Notes: generated from the sequence alone by a model not told the origin. A stretch of DNA of 64,000 nt from Flaccisagitta enflata (GCA_965153355.1 OZ231126.1:37572001-37636000); one strand, 5' to 3'; positions 1-41,811 are shown, counted from the first letter of the stretch. Program-made: numbers and translations.

Positions 1-11
1 AGGGATTTCTG

Positions 12-8091
<8,080 letters not shown>

Positions 8092-8194
8092 AAGTACTGA
8101 CATTGCATTTCAGCATTGGTAATTACCAATAAAGGCGGCTAATCGCCGTAGGAAAAAACTCGTAAATGCTGAGAGAAAAATGAGAGTTGCAGAG

Positions 8195-8345
8195 AGGTGG
8201 ACAGGGGCATCCAACCCCTATCCACTCCCCAACCTCAACCCCCACACACAAGCATCTAGACCCCTTGTTTTTCCACTCGGACGGACAAACGGACCAACAG
8301 ACCGGTGGATTGACTGACGGACAAAGCCTCTCATAGTCTGGAGTT
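8195..8345 (+). mobile_element. Short interspersed element fragment
   Basis: AGGTGGACAGGGGCATCCAA, a C/A-rich centre, ACGGACAAACGGACC units and AAAGCCTCTCATAGTC match the GTGACGCAGGGTCAC-type family. Both ends are eroded. Confidence 0.5.
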
Positions 8346-8489
8346 GAAATGAGAGATAGACTGTGCTGCCAGGATGCACAATTATCACCTGGGACATTTC
8401 AAAGTTCCATTAGTCATTAGACTTCAACTAACTCGATTCCTCGTTTTTGGGAAAAATGCGGAAAAATAAAAAAAATATTAAAAAAATCA

Positions 8490-8765
8490 TAGCTCCAAAA
8501 CTATCAATCACGCAGAATTCTGCTTGGCGTCAACTGAAAGAGGAGAATTAGCTCTTTCTTAGCTATCAATTTCATGCGTAGTACCATTCGGGCCCAAAAA
8601 CTTATCAACTTCCTCAAACCACTCATGAGAAAAAGGGGAAATCGATTTCCGCCGTAGGTCTCAAACAGCCGAAGGTATTCTTCGACTTTTTTCCAAATAA
8701 ATTTCGATTTGAGTGATTTACTGATAGAAAAATAGTTTTTGTGCTGTACTGTGCTATGCCAATGC
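8490..8765 (+). repeat. Dispersed repeat family R, copy 1
   Basis: It carries AATTCTGCTTGGCGTCAACT, a centre with CAAACAGCC and ends near TCTTCGACTTTTTTCC. Diverged copies with the same order of blocks lie at 19340-19565 (same strand) and 40690-40880 (opposite strand). Confidence 0.6.
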
Positions 8766-8997
8766 AGCAATGCTCCTACTGCCGGCGCCCGGCAGGCAAA
8801 CCTATGAGGTATACTGTGGTTTGTTAATTCTAAACCTTTGTCGATTTCTCACCTTCATTAGCTGTTGATGCAGGTTACACCGTTGTAGCTGATCCTTATT
8901 CCATGTGCCTATTTGTTCTGTTTACTTTTTTTATTTTCATTTTCTTTTTGCCAACAAGTCATGTCTGTCTGCTCATCTGTCTAAGTCTGCCTCTCTC

Positions 8998-9011
8998 TCT
9001 CTCCCCCTGAT

Positions 9012-9077
<66 letters not shown>
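8998..9077 (+). repeat. (CT)n microsatellite
   Basis: Near-pure CT run between two convergent genes. No exon follows it, unlike seven other CT tracts in this window. Confidence 0.95.
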
Positions 9078-9081
<4 letters not shown>

Positions 9082-9882
9082 CTGGTCATTTACACGAACA
9101 ACGGCAAATTAAACCAAGTTGACTGGAAAAGAATTGCACCACACTTTATTTCGTGATTTTGTCACAGCAGTGGGATTACAGGAAAACAGACGTTCAAGAC
9201 GTCGACCTCAGTCAGATGATTAATAAAAAACAGGGTGTTTTATATCAAAGTTAGTTTTAAACAATAGTCAACTGATAAAAAGAGCTAGTGTTATTTAATT
9301 ATGATTTTTACAACGTATTTCCCTTTTTATTTGTACAATTCTATGATGAATTCAATGGTGACGACCATTTTTCAAATATTTGGTTTTTTTTTTTTCAAAC
9401 AAACTAAGCCTAAGGAGTTGATGTGGTACGAGAAGCTAGAAGAGCACCTCATTCAGTCACACTGTAGCCAATTTAAGTCAGCTACCAACTACTGACTAGA
9501 TCAAGCAAAAAAAGAATCTTTTCTACATCCATGCTTGTGCCGATTAGGCCCCTTTTGATGCAACATCGCAACTCTAGGAGAGGGTAAGAGGTTCGGACTG
9601 GCTGTCTCTCCATCTATCCGGGATCTCACTGAACAGTGAACAAGGTGACGTCTCGTCCAGACGCCAGGCGACCTTAGTTGCTCTTTTGACGAATTTCATT
9701 TCGCATTTGAGACGTAAGCGCAGTGAAGAAGATTTGACGGTTGTTCAGAAAATGCTCTCCGAACGACACGCGCGGCGCTACGAGTGGCCAGAGTCATGAT
9801 AGAAACGTAGATTGCTGTTGAAGTTTTGTTCCTATTTCTTTGAGTTTGTTTTTCTTTTCTTTTATGATTGTTGTCGGTCGCA

Positions 9883-11411
<1,529 letters not shown>

Positions 11412-12176
11412 TTTCTTGTCGTCGAGTTATTCGTCACTGTTGAAATGTCTAAAATGTATTTTACGATTCACAAGCCTTGATTTAAGGTGTTTTTTTTTTT
11501 GTCTGTTACTCCAATTCACTTGTGAGTACAAAGATATTATCACATGAAAGGAGATTGTCGAATTAAGAGATTACCATCTGCGTCGTTTTTTATCATTGGT
11601 TCATGTAACATGGGACCACGTCATCAGTCCATGTTCTTCAGTCTTTTTAAACATTTCCGAATCATGGCTTACTTCATCGGTTGAAGCACAGGTTGATGAC
11701 CAAAAAGAGTTTGTTGCGATAGGTCACACGGTATGAAGGTCTATTGCAATCATCTATAAAAAGTTGAGAAAAAAAATCATCAACGTAATTTCCCTACTTC
11801 AAAAATAATATCTAAAACATTGAATTTCACGTAAGACAAGATTTATCGGTGTTGTTTTAAGTTAAGGTTTTTTTTCATTCATGATTCAAGAAAATGAAGG
11901 CATGTTGGTAGCTCAATGCAGTGGATCCATTGTCCGAATTCTGTCCACCACCATACACCTCCGTAAGTGACCTTAATGTTCGAATTGGTTAGGTTGAGAT
12001 AAGGTTTTTTTTATTTAGGAGTGAGGAAGGTTTGGAACCAACAGGCTTTGTATAAAATTACTGACTAGGTCAAGAGTCAACAAAAATGTAGAATCACAAT
12101 ACAATTATTTACAATCACGATAAAACTGCGACCCCCGCAAAAATGTGTGGAATATCATAGAAGTTCATTTCTTGAC
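11412..12176. other. Intergenic, no gene seen
   Basis: AT-rich sequence between the OSER1-like start and the small Maf stop, both on the minus strand. It may hold the OSER1 promoter and the Maf 3' UTR. I see no clear motif. Confidence 0.5.
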
Positions 12177-12378
12177 TCAGTTGATCTCTTCTTTTAGTTT
12201 ATCCTTCTTTTCTTTCAGTTGATCGGCGAGCAATTTTAATTGTTCATATTTTCGTTTGAATTCATCCGCTTCTCTCCGTTTTTCTTTATTGGAAGTCTTT
12301 AAAGCCGCGATTTCACGCTGCAATTGCTCGCCTTCCACCTGCAGAGAGAAAACAAATAACGAATCTCTCGATCTTAGG

Positions 12379-12470
<92 letters not shown>

Positions 12471-13314
12471 GATTTCATCATCCTTCTGTTGTTCAAATCA
12501 TCTTGTGGTTGTAACCATCATGTTTAAGTGGTCATTATTTTCACATTGGTTTGGTTTTCGTCGGTATTAACCATGGCAAAAAAAAAAAAAGAGACAACTT
12601 ATATAGCTTATTTCTGCTGAGCTAAAGATATAAAATATAAAAAATTCATGGCCGTTTGAAAGATCTGCAAAAGATCTTTCAAACGCGACATTGCTTGTGG
12701 TTCTAGCTTTATTCGTTGAGAAATGGCACAAGAATGAATGAAAACATTGCCATATTCGATTTTGCGATTCAACTGTATTCAAAAGGTTTTAACAAGAAGT
12801 AATTCACTTTGCCAAGCTCTAACTTCTAAACGGTTTGAGTTACAGATCTGGGATTGGTCTTGAATGAAAGAAAATTCAGAAATCTTTGAAAATATTTAAA
12901 AGAAAAAGTTCAAAAATATTTTTTTTCTCTGTATTTTTATGAACTAACAAAAAAGTACAATTTTTTCAACTTGGCTTTTATAGTCTTGACCATCTACTCT
13001 TTATCCCTATGTCATTTCTAAACGAATAAAGCTACAACAACCAGCATGGTCCCATTTTGAAGATCTTTTGAAGATCTTTAAAACGATCATGGATTTTGCT
13101 ATGTTTCTCTCATTGGATGAATGTGAAACATTGAAAAACAATTTGTCTCTTTTTTTCTTTTGCCATGGTTATTTTGTTGTTGTCGCTATCATCAATACAT
13201 CATGTTGAGGTTGTGGATAAGGTTGTTTTTACTGTTGTTACTGTTTTTTTACGTTTTTTGCGTTCTTTTCTTTGGGCATGTTGTTGTTGTTGTTGTTGTT
13301 GTTGTTGTCGTTTT

Positions 13315-13362
<48 letters not shown>

Positions 13363-13394
13363 TTTTACGTTTTTTGCGTTCTTTTCTTTGGGCA

Positions 13395-13470
<76 letters not shown>

Positions 13471-13527
13471 ATTGTTGTTGTTGTTGTTGTTGTTTGCGTA
13501 CGTCTTTCCATGCCTTTTTGTTCTTTT

Positions 13528-13587
<60 letters not shown>

Positions 13588-14729
13588 GGCAGTCGCTGAT
13601 GTTGTTGTTGCTGCTGCTATTGTTGTTGTCGTTGTTGTTGATTTCATCTTCCTGCTGTTGCTCAAATCATCTTGTTGCGGTTGTTATCATCATGTTAAAG
13701 TGGTCGTTATTTTCACATTGGTTTTGTTCTCGTAGGTATCATTTTGTTGCTGTCACTATCATCATGTAGAGGTTGTTGATGTGGTTGTTTTTATTGTTGT
13801 CGTTGTAGTTGCTGTAATTGTTGTTGTTGTTGTTGTTATTGTTGTTGTTGTTGTTGTTTTTGTTTTTGTTGTTGTTATCATTATCCGTCAATAAATTTCC
13901 TAACCTTACCTTCAACCGCTTTTCCTCCTCGTCTTTGCTCTCCCTGCAGTTTTGCGCGTAGCCTCGATTTTTGAGAGTTCTCCGTTTCTGTTTTAGTTTG
14001 TTTATCTCATCTTTTGAGAGTCCATTTAGTCTTTTGTTCAATTCCACGATGGACAACGTCGTCAATTCCTCCACCGTAACGCCTACCCGCTGGAAAAGGG
14101 CATGAAGGAACTTGAGTTTGTCCATTATATAGAAAGCTAGACAAGCAATACAGCAAGGCCGGATACACGGCCAATGCCATTTGCGGAAGGGTGAGCGGGG
14201 GCGGAAATGCGCGTTTTTACATTTTCCATCTCGATCACCATGGACGGACGGACGGACAAATCCTCTTATAGAGTTGCGTGTCAACTAAAAATTCAGATTG
14301 TGCATGAATGGATAAATGAATGAATGAATGAATGAATGAATGAATGAATGAATGAATGAATGAATGAATGAATGAATGAGTGAATGAATGAATAAAAGAA
14401 TGATGGAATTATGGAATTATGGAATGATTCAACGAATTAGTGAACGAATAAATGAAAGAATTCATGCATGAATGTCTACAAGTCGTGTCATCCTTTCTAG
14501 AGGCCTAGCTGGGCCTGGCTAGGCTTTTTTGAACCTGAAGAGTTTCCAATTCTGGATCTGCAACTTCAATGTCCTTGATCTTCCTCTTCTTCGCTATTTT
14601 CGCGTCTTCTCCTTCCTCTTCTTCTTCCTCAAAATCGTCGTTGATGTGTGAGGGTAGAGTGGACGAGGAACTTGGGGCGTCCGAGGCGTCCACGGGCGAG
14701 AAGATGGTCGACGTTTGATGACGCTTCAT
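12177..14729 (-). CDS. maf-S: Small Maf bZIP transcription factor
   Basis: Three exons on the minus strand: 14729-14535, 14089-13910 and 12338-12177, phase 0 throughout, giving 178 residues (small Mafs are about 150-165). Exon 1 is Ser-rich, acidic (EEEEEEGED), with a KKRK basic patch. Exon 2 encodes the Maf extended homology region ([20 protein letters not shown]) and basic region ([13 protein letters not shown]). Exon 3 is a short charged leucine zipper ending KEEIN-stop. There is no separate activation domain, as expected for small Mafs, which dimerise with CNC factors such as Nrf on antioxidant elements. The segment after the Cys-Arg of the basic region is acidic and unlike the usual IKR continuation. 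The second intron (1.57 kb) holds (TTG)n arrays and a foldback. The ATG at 14729 has a CCGCCATGA context. Confidence 0.85.
12379..12471 (+). repeat. (TTG)n array
   Basis: Pure TTG on the plus strand, in the small Maf intron about 40 bases upstream of the zipper exon acceptor (AAC on the sense strand). Confidence 0.95.
12560..13168. mobile_element. Foldback element in small Maf intron
   Basis: Ends are inverted copies: ACCATGGCAAAAAAAA at the left and TTTTCTTTTGCCATGGTT at the right. Inner arms share CAAAAGATCTTTCAAACG-like blocks and GCTTTATTCG/CGAATAAAGC. Related sequence lies in the larger palindrome at 28983-30706. Confidence 0.7.
13280..13880 (+). repeat. Cluster of (TTG)n arrays
   Basis: Arrays at about 13280-13360, 13396-13490, 13530-13586 and 13817-13880 are separated by a repeated spacer (TTTTTTTACGTTTTTTGCG, then CTTTTCTTTGGGCATG). 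The spacer duplication shows that array plus spacer was copied in tandem. Intronic. Confidence 0.9.
14155..14288 (+). mobile_element. Hairpin-ended short element
   Basis: It begins AGGCCGGATACACGGCCAA, includes ATGGACGGACGGACGG and ends CTTATAGAGTTGCGTGTCAAC. It sits in the first small Maf intron and is followed by a (TGAA)n tract to about 14395. Confidence 0.6.
14305..14470 (+). repeat. (TGAA)n repeat
   Basis: GAATGAATGAATG-type tetranucleotides, decaying at the right end. Intronic. Confidence 0.9.
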
Positions 14730-15346
14730 GGCGGTGTTCGGGTAGGACTGGAAAGGGGGGGGGGGTAGAAATGAAGTGACGAACTGTGTCGTAGTCAGTG
14801 GAGAAGGTGACGGATGGAACTCCTCTTATCTGTTATGATCGTTAGTCATTTTATCATGATGTTTCTATCTCTGACTACACATCAACCTCTCGCATGGCGT
14901 TTTTGTCTTATTTTTCGATACGTGATAGTTGGTCCGTCAGTCTACATCTACAACCACTGCAATTGCACGCCTCTAAGAGTAAGCACGGACATTAATAGAG
15001 GCAAGTAGACTTATTACCATTGAGTAACGAAGTAAATGCGTTAAGATTTAACTCAATTTTGATGGAGTCTCTCCTGTAACAATTGTAATTTCACAAGGCT
15101 TGAGTATACTTGTATAATGGGGTTATCATCAAGTACCTTTTTAAAAAAAAAACCTTCAATTGAGGAAAATATGCTATCCAATGCTTTTTTCTTCGAGAAT
15201 GTCGTCTCAGTTATCACATAGGATTAAAAGCTTCAAATGAGATGATAATTATTCGATGCTGTTTTAATTCCTTGACTTTGTTTTTGCGGATCATATGACG
15301 GTAATCCCGAGCGACGAATTACGTCGAAAACAACGACGAATCGACG
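14730..15346. other. Possible divergent promoter region, no motif seen
   Basis: 617 bases between the ATG of the minus-strand small Maf gene and the proposed plus-strand small gene. It includes a G run at 14755-14765. I see no clear TATA box or other known site. Confidence 0.4.
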
Positions 15347-15616
15347 ATGACGAAGCAAGAATTTGACGATGAAAAACGAAAGAAAGAAATCCTCGACCAT
15401 GCGAACCTGGCGGAATTTTTGCGAAGTTACCTTGTTACTACCGTAAATACATATCTTTGCGCCTTGAATTTAGCCGTTATCGTATCTTTATGTATTTCCG
15501 TTGAGATGTTAAATTATTAGGAAGCGGAAGTGAGGGTCAGCGACAAAAGCCAGTCATCTGTAATTCCTGACGCGACTCATCCGATGATATCAATCTTGCT
15601 CTTTTGTTCCAAAAGA

Positions 15617-15708
<92 letters not shown>

Positions 15709-15832
15709 ATCACATCTCATTCTCTCATTCTCAGAGAGCGTAGAGATTGAGAGAGAGGTCCTTCTTTACATGAACAGGATGACGTACGTGTCCGTAGCCG
15801 TCGTATCGGCGGTCGGGCCGGCGCATGTCTGA
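15347..15832 (+). CDS. Possible small three-exon gene (76 residues, unrecognised)
   Basis: Proposed exons are 15347-15442, 15521-15559 and 15737-15832 (stop). All are phase 0, with GT donors and AG acceptors. The protein is charged and helical at the start (TKQEFDDEKRKKEILDH then NLAEFLRSYL), with a short linker and a more hydrophobic end (LLYMNRMTYVSVAVVSAVG). The last exon follows a (CT)n tract as in four other genes here, which is part of the reason for calling it. I do not recognise the family. The last acceptor is an AG two bases beyond a stronger CAG, so the junction is uncertain. A minus-strand frame with a hydrophobic start (15731-16129) overlaps and is an alternative. Confidence 0.4.
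15619..15704 (+). repeat. (CT)n microsatellite before a proposed acceptor
   Basis: Pure CT run ending about 30 bases upstream of the acceptor of exon 15737-15832, with a further pyrimidine-rich TCTCATTCTCTCATTCTCAG between. Confidence 0.95.
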
Positions 15833-16609
15833 AGCGCGTGGCGTGATTGGTCGCCTGGCATTACAGAAGAATTGGAGAGAGAGAGAGTAAAAAGATAGGA
15901 TAGACTGGAGAAAAGGCAGATGCGTTTTGTTGGGCAGCGCGCGTTGCGGCGGCAACGAAGCAAGTGACGACTGCATAAATGAACAAAAATTAACGATCGA
16001 ATGATGGAGAGAAGGTGTTCTTTGACGACGATGACGGCGACTGAAGATTGTAATGACGCCCGGGACGACCGAGATGGCGATGAGAAGAATGGCTGCGGCT
16101 GGATTGTATTTTTTATTTGTATGGATCAAAATGCCGCGAGATTTTAATCTGACAGGACTTGCCTGAACTCATTGCGCATTAAACACTGAATTCCTGAATT
16201 GGTCCGATTTTTGAGAATCTACATTTATGTTATAACTTGACAATACACTCTATTTTTTTCTTAAAGAACTTTATGTTCTGGCTGATATAGAGACTTCTTT
16301 CTGAGCCTTTCCGAGCCTTTCTGAGCCTTTAGTTATGCAATGATGTAGGCTGTCAATTGCAATCGGAATATCGACACTCATTCTTTCCAAATTGATAGAT
16401 ATGGGAGCAATTGTAAACACTTACAATTTAACAATACAACTCGCAATCTGAAGATTTATAAATTTGATAATCGTGGGCTCAAAATTGAGCTACTAATTAC
16501 TAAGTTGCCAGTTGTTTAACATTGATAGTAAATCTCAAACAAACGATGATAGGCAAAGCAAGGTATCTAGAGAACGTGCATGTAGCTGTAGCTTGCATTG
16601 TTCGGTATT

Positions 16610-17255
16610 TAGAATGTTTCAAAAGCAAAGCATCAAAAAGTTACAGTGGGGTTCATGGAATAACACCCTAAACTGGAGGACGGTATTTGGGTGTCTTAAC
16701 TTTATTTGACAAACTTGGTATATGATATATAAGTTGTTCAATTGAGGCTTGTGTCCTTGAGTTTTTGGGTTGCTATGGAAACTGTAATTTTTTTTTTCAA
16801 GCATTTGTAATTGCTAGAATATCAATATTTTGACAGATATGATCAAGGAACATTGCTCAGAACTAAATTTACTACAGTAAATTTCCCACAGTATGTTCTT
16901 TAAGAATATTGCTCGTTTAGTTGTTTCTAGGGAGCATCACACATAGAAACCAATAAATGATGCTCCCTAGCAACAGCTAAATAAGCGATATTCTTACAGA
17001 GCATACTGTGGGAAAGTTGTTGTAAATTTGATTTTGAGCTACATTTCACTACATTCCACTACATTTCACTACATTTCTGAAAACATTGATATTTCAGCAG
17101 TTCGAAAAAATAATTTTGGTTTCCACGGACACCGAAAAACTCAATTGAACAACTTATATTTCAAGTATCAAGTCTGTCCAATGAAATTAAGACACTTAAA
17201 TACCTTCCTCCAGTTGAGTCTGTTATTCAACGGACCCCACTGTAGGACAAAGCTA
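16610..17255. mobile_element. Foldback element
   Basis: The left arm (AGTTACAGTGGGGTTCATGG, TTATATAAGTTGTTCAATTGA order) is matched inverted by TCAATTGAACAACTTATATT and ACGGACCCCACTGTAGGAC on the right. An inner palindrome at 16855-17025 has GGAGCATC..GATGCTCC arms and CCCACAGTATG/CATACTGTGGG. No coding capacity. Confidence 0.8.
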
Positions 17256-17659
17256 TCACGATACTCTTGAAATGGTTATTTCATATTGATCATCCTAATA
17301 CGACACCATAGCACTATGGTCTGAGAGCACACCATCTCAGGACAAGAAAAATTACGGCAGCACTTTGGACCTATAAAATGGGCAAAAACTGGTACAGTTG
17401 CTGACTGAAAACAAGAAAATATATGGTTTTATATGCGCCCTAGCTCATCCAAAGCCTCATTTTCCTCCTTGAAGTTAACTACGTCGCTCAAAATTGAATG
17501 TTGCAAAAAATGTTTTTTTTGGTTTCATTTGTTACTTTTCTAGACTTCAAAAATGATACTAACAATATAAGGGAGGACACAAACTTTTTGGAAAAGCTTC
17601 AGGGAGGATTGAACACGACTTGTGTAAAATTTGGTAACCTTGCTCCCAGATTTGAAGGA

Positions 17660-18210
17660 CCTATAAAAAAACAGGTCGCCCAAGGGCAATATGTGGTCAG
17701 CGATACCCGTTGCCCTGCTTTGCATGGTTGTTAATCGGAATGAGAGGAAGCAGGACAGCGGCCCCGAAGGGGACGAAGTCCTGTAGAACACAGGGGTATC
17801 TTTGTTTGTCCGTTCGTTCGTCCAGCCGTCCGTCCGTCCGTCAGTCCCCCCAGGCCCTCTCAGGCCTGAAATCTGCCCTCTCAGGCCTGAAATCTGCCCT
17901 CTCAGGCTTGAAATCTGCCCTCTCAGGCCTTGAATCTGTGGGGGAGATTCAAGGCCTGGGAGGACAGGTTTCAGGCCTGATACGGCAGATTTCAGGCCTG
18001 AGAGGGCAGATTCAAGGCCTGAGAGGGCAGATTCAAGGCCTGAGAGGGCAGATTTCAAGCCTGAGAGGGCAGATTTCAGGCCTGAGAGGGCAGATTTCAG
18101 GCCTGAGAGGGCCTGGGGGGGACTAACGAACAAATGGACGAACGAACGGACGAACAAAAGTCCCCCTGTGTTCTACAGGACTTCGTCCTCTTCGGGGCCG
18201 CTGCCCAAAA
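17660..18210. mobile_element. Foldback element with internal 20-bp minisatellite (copy 1)
   Basis: The left end carries CAGCGGCCCCGAAGGGGACG then AAGTCCTGTAGAACACAGGG; the right end carries the complements. Inside, a roughly 20-bp unit (CTCTCAGGCCTGAAATCTGC) is repeated, then continues in inverted orientation from about 17935, so the whole element folds on itself. Upstream, AGGGCAATATGTGGTCAGCG is shared with the copy at 22378, so the mobile unit may be longer than the hairpin. Confidence 0.75.
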
Positions 18211-18449
18211 ACCACAAATTTCCGATCTAAAATGAAAAAGATTTTGTCAATTTTCGCGCCTTCAAGATAGTGAACCTAATGACTTCCTGAGCAAAAAAAT
18301 GCCCTTAGATGAATCAGGGCTGAGGCAAAACCCTATATAGATGTGATCTAAACATTCTAGGGGACATTTGTATACCATAGCTATCGTCCCTAGGTACTGC
18401 CTTATAGTTTTGTCTTGGTATGATACGCTCATGGATCTATGTGCATAGG

Positions 18450-38675
<20,226 letters not shown>

Positions 38676-39807
38676 ATTTTCTCAATTAATTCGACAGATC
38701 GTTCTATCTTTAATGTTAAACGATGTAGCGTTGAGGAGAGAGGATGAAATATTCTCCATTCTCATGTAAGCATATGACATCGAGTTGATTGGACCAAGGA
38801 TGATTTTTGTAAGATGGGACTGTAAGTGGGATCTCCGTCGCCTCGTTCGTTACTTGTGGCTGCGTTAATGAAGTAAAATTTTATATTTTTGTTTTGACAC
38901 GGGATAATCTAGGGCGGAATTTCTTATTCATGCAAAATTAAAGATTTTTCGTGATTGTAGATTTTTTCCTAATACTTTTGGAAAGGGCTATTCTATACCT
39001 GTGTGAAGTGGAGACATGACATGACTACCCTTTGCCATCACTTAAGGGGCAGAAAAAAATCCTAATAGGGCTAAAAAATGAGGTTTTGCCAAGTGCTGTA
39101 TCTGCAAGGAAATGAAATCGAATTTTTTCTGCCATTTTGCATTTGGAGTAGCAATCTTGTTTTACTTGTCATTTCAAAATGAATCGAGATAGAAGAACGC
39201 GGTTGGTGGCATTAGCTCAGAAAGTCGATGTAGTTTCAGAATCTCACCAATTTTATTTCAAGCAGAGATATGTCCCATAATGCTTGCTGACAAACTTATG
39301 TTCTAGATAGTAAGACTCTTTTAAATTAGTATATCTAAAGTTATGAATTTTGGAAAACACAAATTTTGTTATTTCTAAGATAGACTTATCACATTTCTTA
39401 TTACACCAGATTGCCCTATTTTTGCTGCAAATTATGTTCCAGAGGACGTTTATGATCATTCTGGACAGTCACACCAAATCTGGCTTTGTGTTAGCTAGTT
39501 GTACTATTTGCTTGCTAACAAAAATCATTTGTTGCATTTGAATGAATGATCATTACAAACCACAAAAAAATTTATTAAAAAAGGCATGAATAAAAAATTC
39601 TATTCGACTGAGCAACATGTCTTATTCTTTTGCCAATTTTTCCCTTCCTTCAAATTAGTCCCAGTTGCTTTTTGTCTGTCTGTGTACTTGTCTGTTCACT
39701 GTCTCTCTCGTCCCACTTTTTGCTCAAATTGTCTGTCTGTCTTTCTGTCTGTCTGTCTGTCTGTCTTTGTTTTTCTGTCTGTCAGCCTATCTGCATCTCA
39801 CGCTCTT

Positions 39808-39811
<4 letters not shown>

Positions 39812-39891
<80 letters not shown>
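39812..39891 (+). repeat. (CT)n microsatellite
   Basis: Pure CT after a CTGT-rich lead (39728-39785) and followed by a T run. No exon follows. Confidence 0.95.
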
Positions 39892-39900
<9 letters not shown>

Positions 39901-40527
39901 TCCTCAAGGAAGTGTTTATAGAATGATTCAATCAATTTATGGATCAAAAAAATTCTCTCAATCAAAGTCAACAAATGTTTTTCACTATTCAAAATTGGAG
40001 TGTTAAATAACTCTGAATTATAATTTCTATTTTTTTTGTGTGTCCGTGTAATATGTCTGTGAGGGTCCACAAGGCCAGCTTCCACATTTTTCAGTGTGGA
40101 TATATGGAGGGGTGTTGTTCCACTTGTGATGCCATAAAAATGATCACATTTTTTCATATGCAAGAGCTATCAAATCGACTTTTCGTTCACTCAATATCTT
40201 TCATAACTATCCTTCTAGTGGAGCTAGATTAAGTAATAATAGGTAGTGATTGTAATATTGTCGCGGACGAGTGGGCAGGGGCTTCCTCCACACACACAAA
40301 CTTATACAATCTAAACAGCAACATCTCTATCATGCGCTTTTACACTTTCCTACTAGTTCGTTATGGACCGACGACCCAACTGACGGACAGACAATGCCTC
40401 GACTAAAACGGCTGAGATTCAAAAACTACAGTTACACTGCACCCCGCTATAACGAACCCAAGAGTAATGAAAATCTAACGGATGAGTCGGATACGAAATC
40501 TTGGTCTATTCATACATTTTTAGTCGC

Positions 40528-40685
40528 GGACACGCGACTCTATAAGCCACTGTTCGGTCGGTCGGTACGTCGGTTGGTCGGTCAGTCGGTCGGTCGGTCA
40601 CAAAGTTGTTTTTCGAGGTTTTCCGCTCCTACCCACCCGTCCGCGACTAATGCTGCCGTGTATACGGCCTTGTTTTCTTGTAACT
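40528..40685 (-). mobile_element. Hairpin-ended short element, inverted
   Basis: It begins TTAGTCGCGGACACGCGACT (hairpin end), then GGTCGGTCGG units, CCTACCCACCCGTCC, and ends GCCGTGTATACGGCCTTG, the complement of the left end of the copies at 5130 and 47309. Confidence 0.65.
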
Positions 40686-40689
40686 TGCA

Positions 40690-41240
40690 ATGATCGGGAA
40701 AAAAGTCGAAGGCAGTCTTTGAATTTGACATATTACAAAGAAACATGGTTTTCATTTTTTCATGAGAAAGTAAGGTATCTCATGGGGCTGAATGAGCCCT
40801 TGGACAAAACTGATAGGGTAAGTAAATTTGATAATTCTCTTTCATTTGGCGCCAAGCAAATATTTTTTGTTAAGAATTTCCAAAAAAAAATTTTTACAAA
40901 AAATTCCAATTTAATTTTTTTTCGATTTTTCATGATTATGTGTAAGATCAATAAAGGAGTGTAATGATTTTTGTTTGGACATGGAAATACAAGAAAACAT
41001 GTTTATAAGCATAGCTGCTCATCTGTGAGGGTGTTTTTGAGTATTCTTGCTCATTTAGCTCATTTAGCTCGGTATTTTTTCTGATTCTAAATGGGATAAA
41101 TAAATAAATATGAGCATGTGAGCATGTAAATAAGAGAAAGCATGTCATTGAGCATAGCTGGTTGTCTGGTTGAGTAATCTTAAGTATTTTAGCTCATCTA
41201 GCACATTTGGTTCAGTCCTATTTTTCTCTGATATTCGGTA
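40690..41240 (-). repeat. Dispersed repeat family R, inverted copy
   Basis: GGGAAAAAAGTCGAAGGCAG, TTTCATTTGGCGCCAAGC and GCTCATTTAGCTCATTTAGC blocks are the complement of 18780-19625 in reverse order. Confidence 0.65.
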
Positions 41241-41811
41241 CAATCCACTCCGGTGTGTCAAATACGAGTGATGACTGAGTTTGAGAGCATAACGCTGACT
41301 CAAGATGGGGCTGTTGATTTTTAAACGATCACCGTTTTCCTTTTTCCGAAATTCCAGTGGCAACCATTTTTTCGCGATCGAAATATAATGCAATGTCTGC
41401 ACTCTCGTTCCCCAAGAAACAAATTGATTAACCAAAAAAGACCATATTACTGTTTCATTGAATTTGATATGACTAACCGAGAGACTTTTCCGTAAAGCTT
41501 TAAAGAGGATAGCGGCATTTGAAAGTGATTGGAATGCCTACTATAACAAGGCAAAGGATGAAAAGTCGATAACATGATTACAACGTTATGCAAATAAGGG
41601 GCAAAACAGGTTTTTGAAAAAAAAACGGAAGATGACAGAAATTAGAAAAAAGAAAAACGGTGAAGGCATTAAAATGAGTAACCCCATGATGTCCTAACGT
41701 TATATTCTCAGGGATTAATGTTTTGCATATTGACACACCCAAACAATCCATATATGAAATTGCTTTCAATTTGATCTAACAAATAAAAAAACAAGGTCAA
41801 CAAACCTTAGT

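Larger units (their letters stand above)
8092..9882. other. Intergenic stretch with repeats only
   Basis: It lies between the stops of two convergent genes. It holds a short interspersed element (8195-8345), a dispersed repeat copy (8490-8765), a (CT)n tract (8998-9077) and otherwise AT-rich sequence. I see no exon supported by splice sites. Confidence 0.6.
15833..18449. other. Intergenic, repeats only
   Basis: It contains a foldback element (16610-17250) and a foldback element with GGCAGCGGCCCCG-type ends (17660-18210). The rest is AT-rich with no supported exon. Confidence 0.55.

Noticed and set aside
13160-13769. Poly-Val, poly-Leu and poly-Asn frames near the small Maf gene
   Set aside because: They lie in an intron: exon 2 ends at 13910 with a GTAAGG donor and joins the zipper exon in phase.
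15731-16129. Minus-strand frame with a hydrophobic N-terminus
   Set aside because: No acceptor, donor or homology supports it, and it overlaps the proposed plus-strand exon. Kept only as an alternative.
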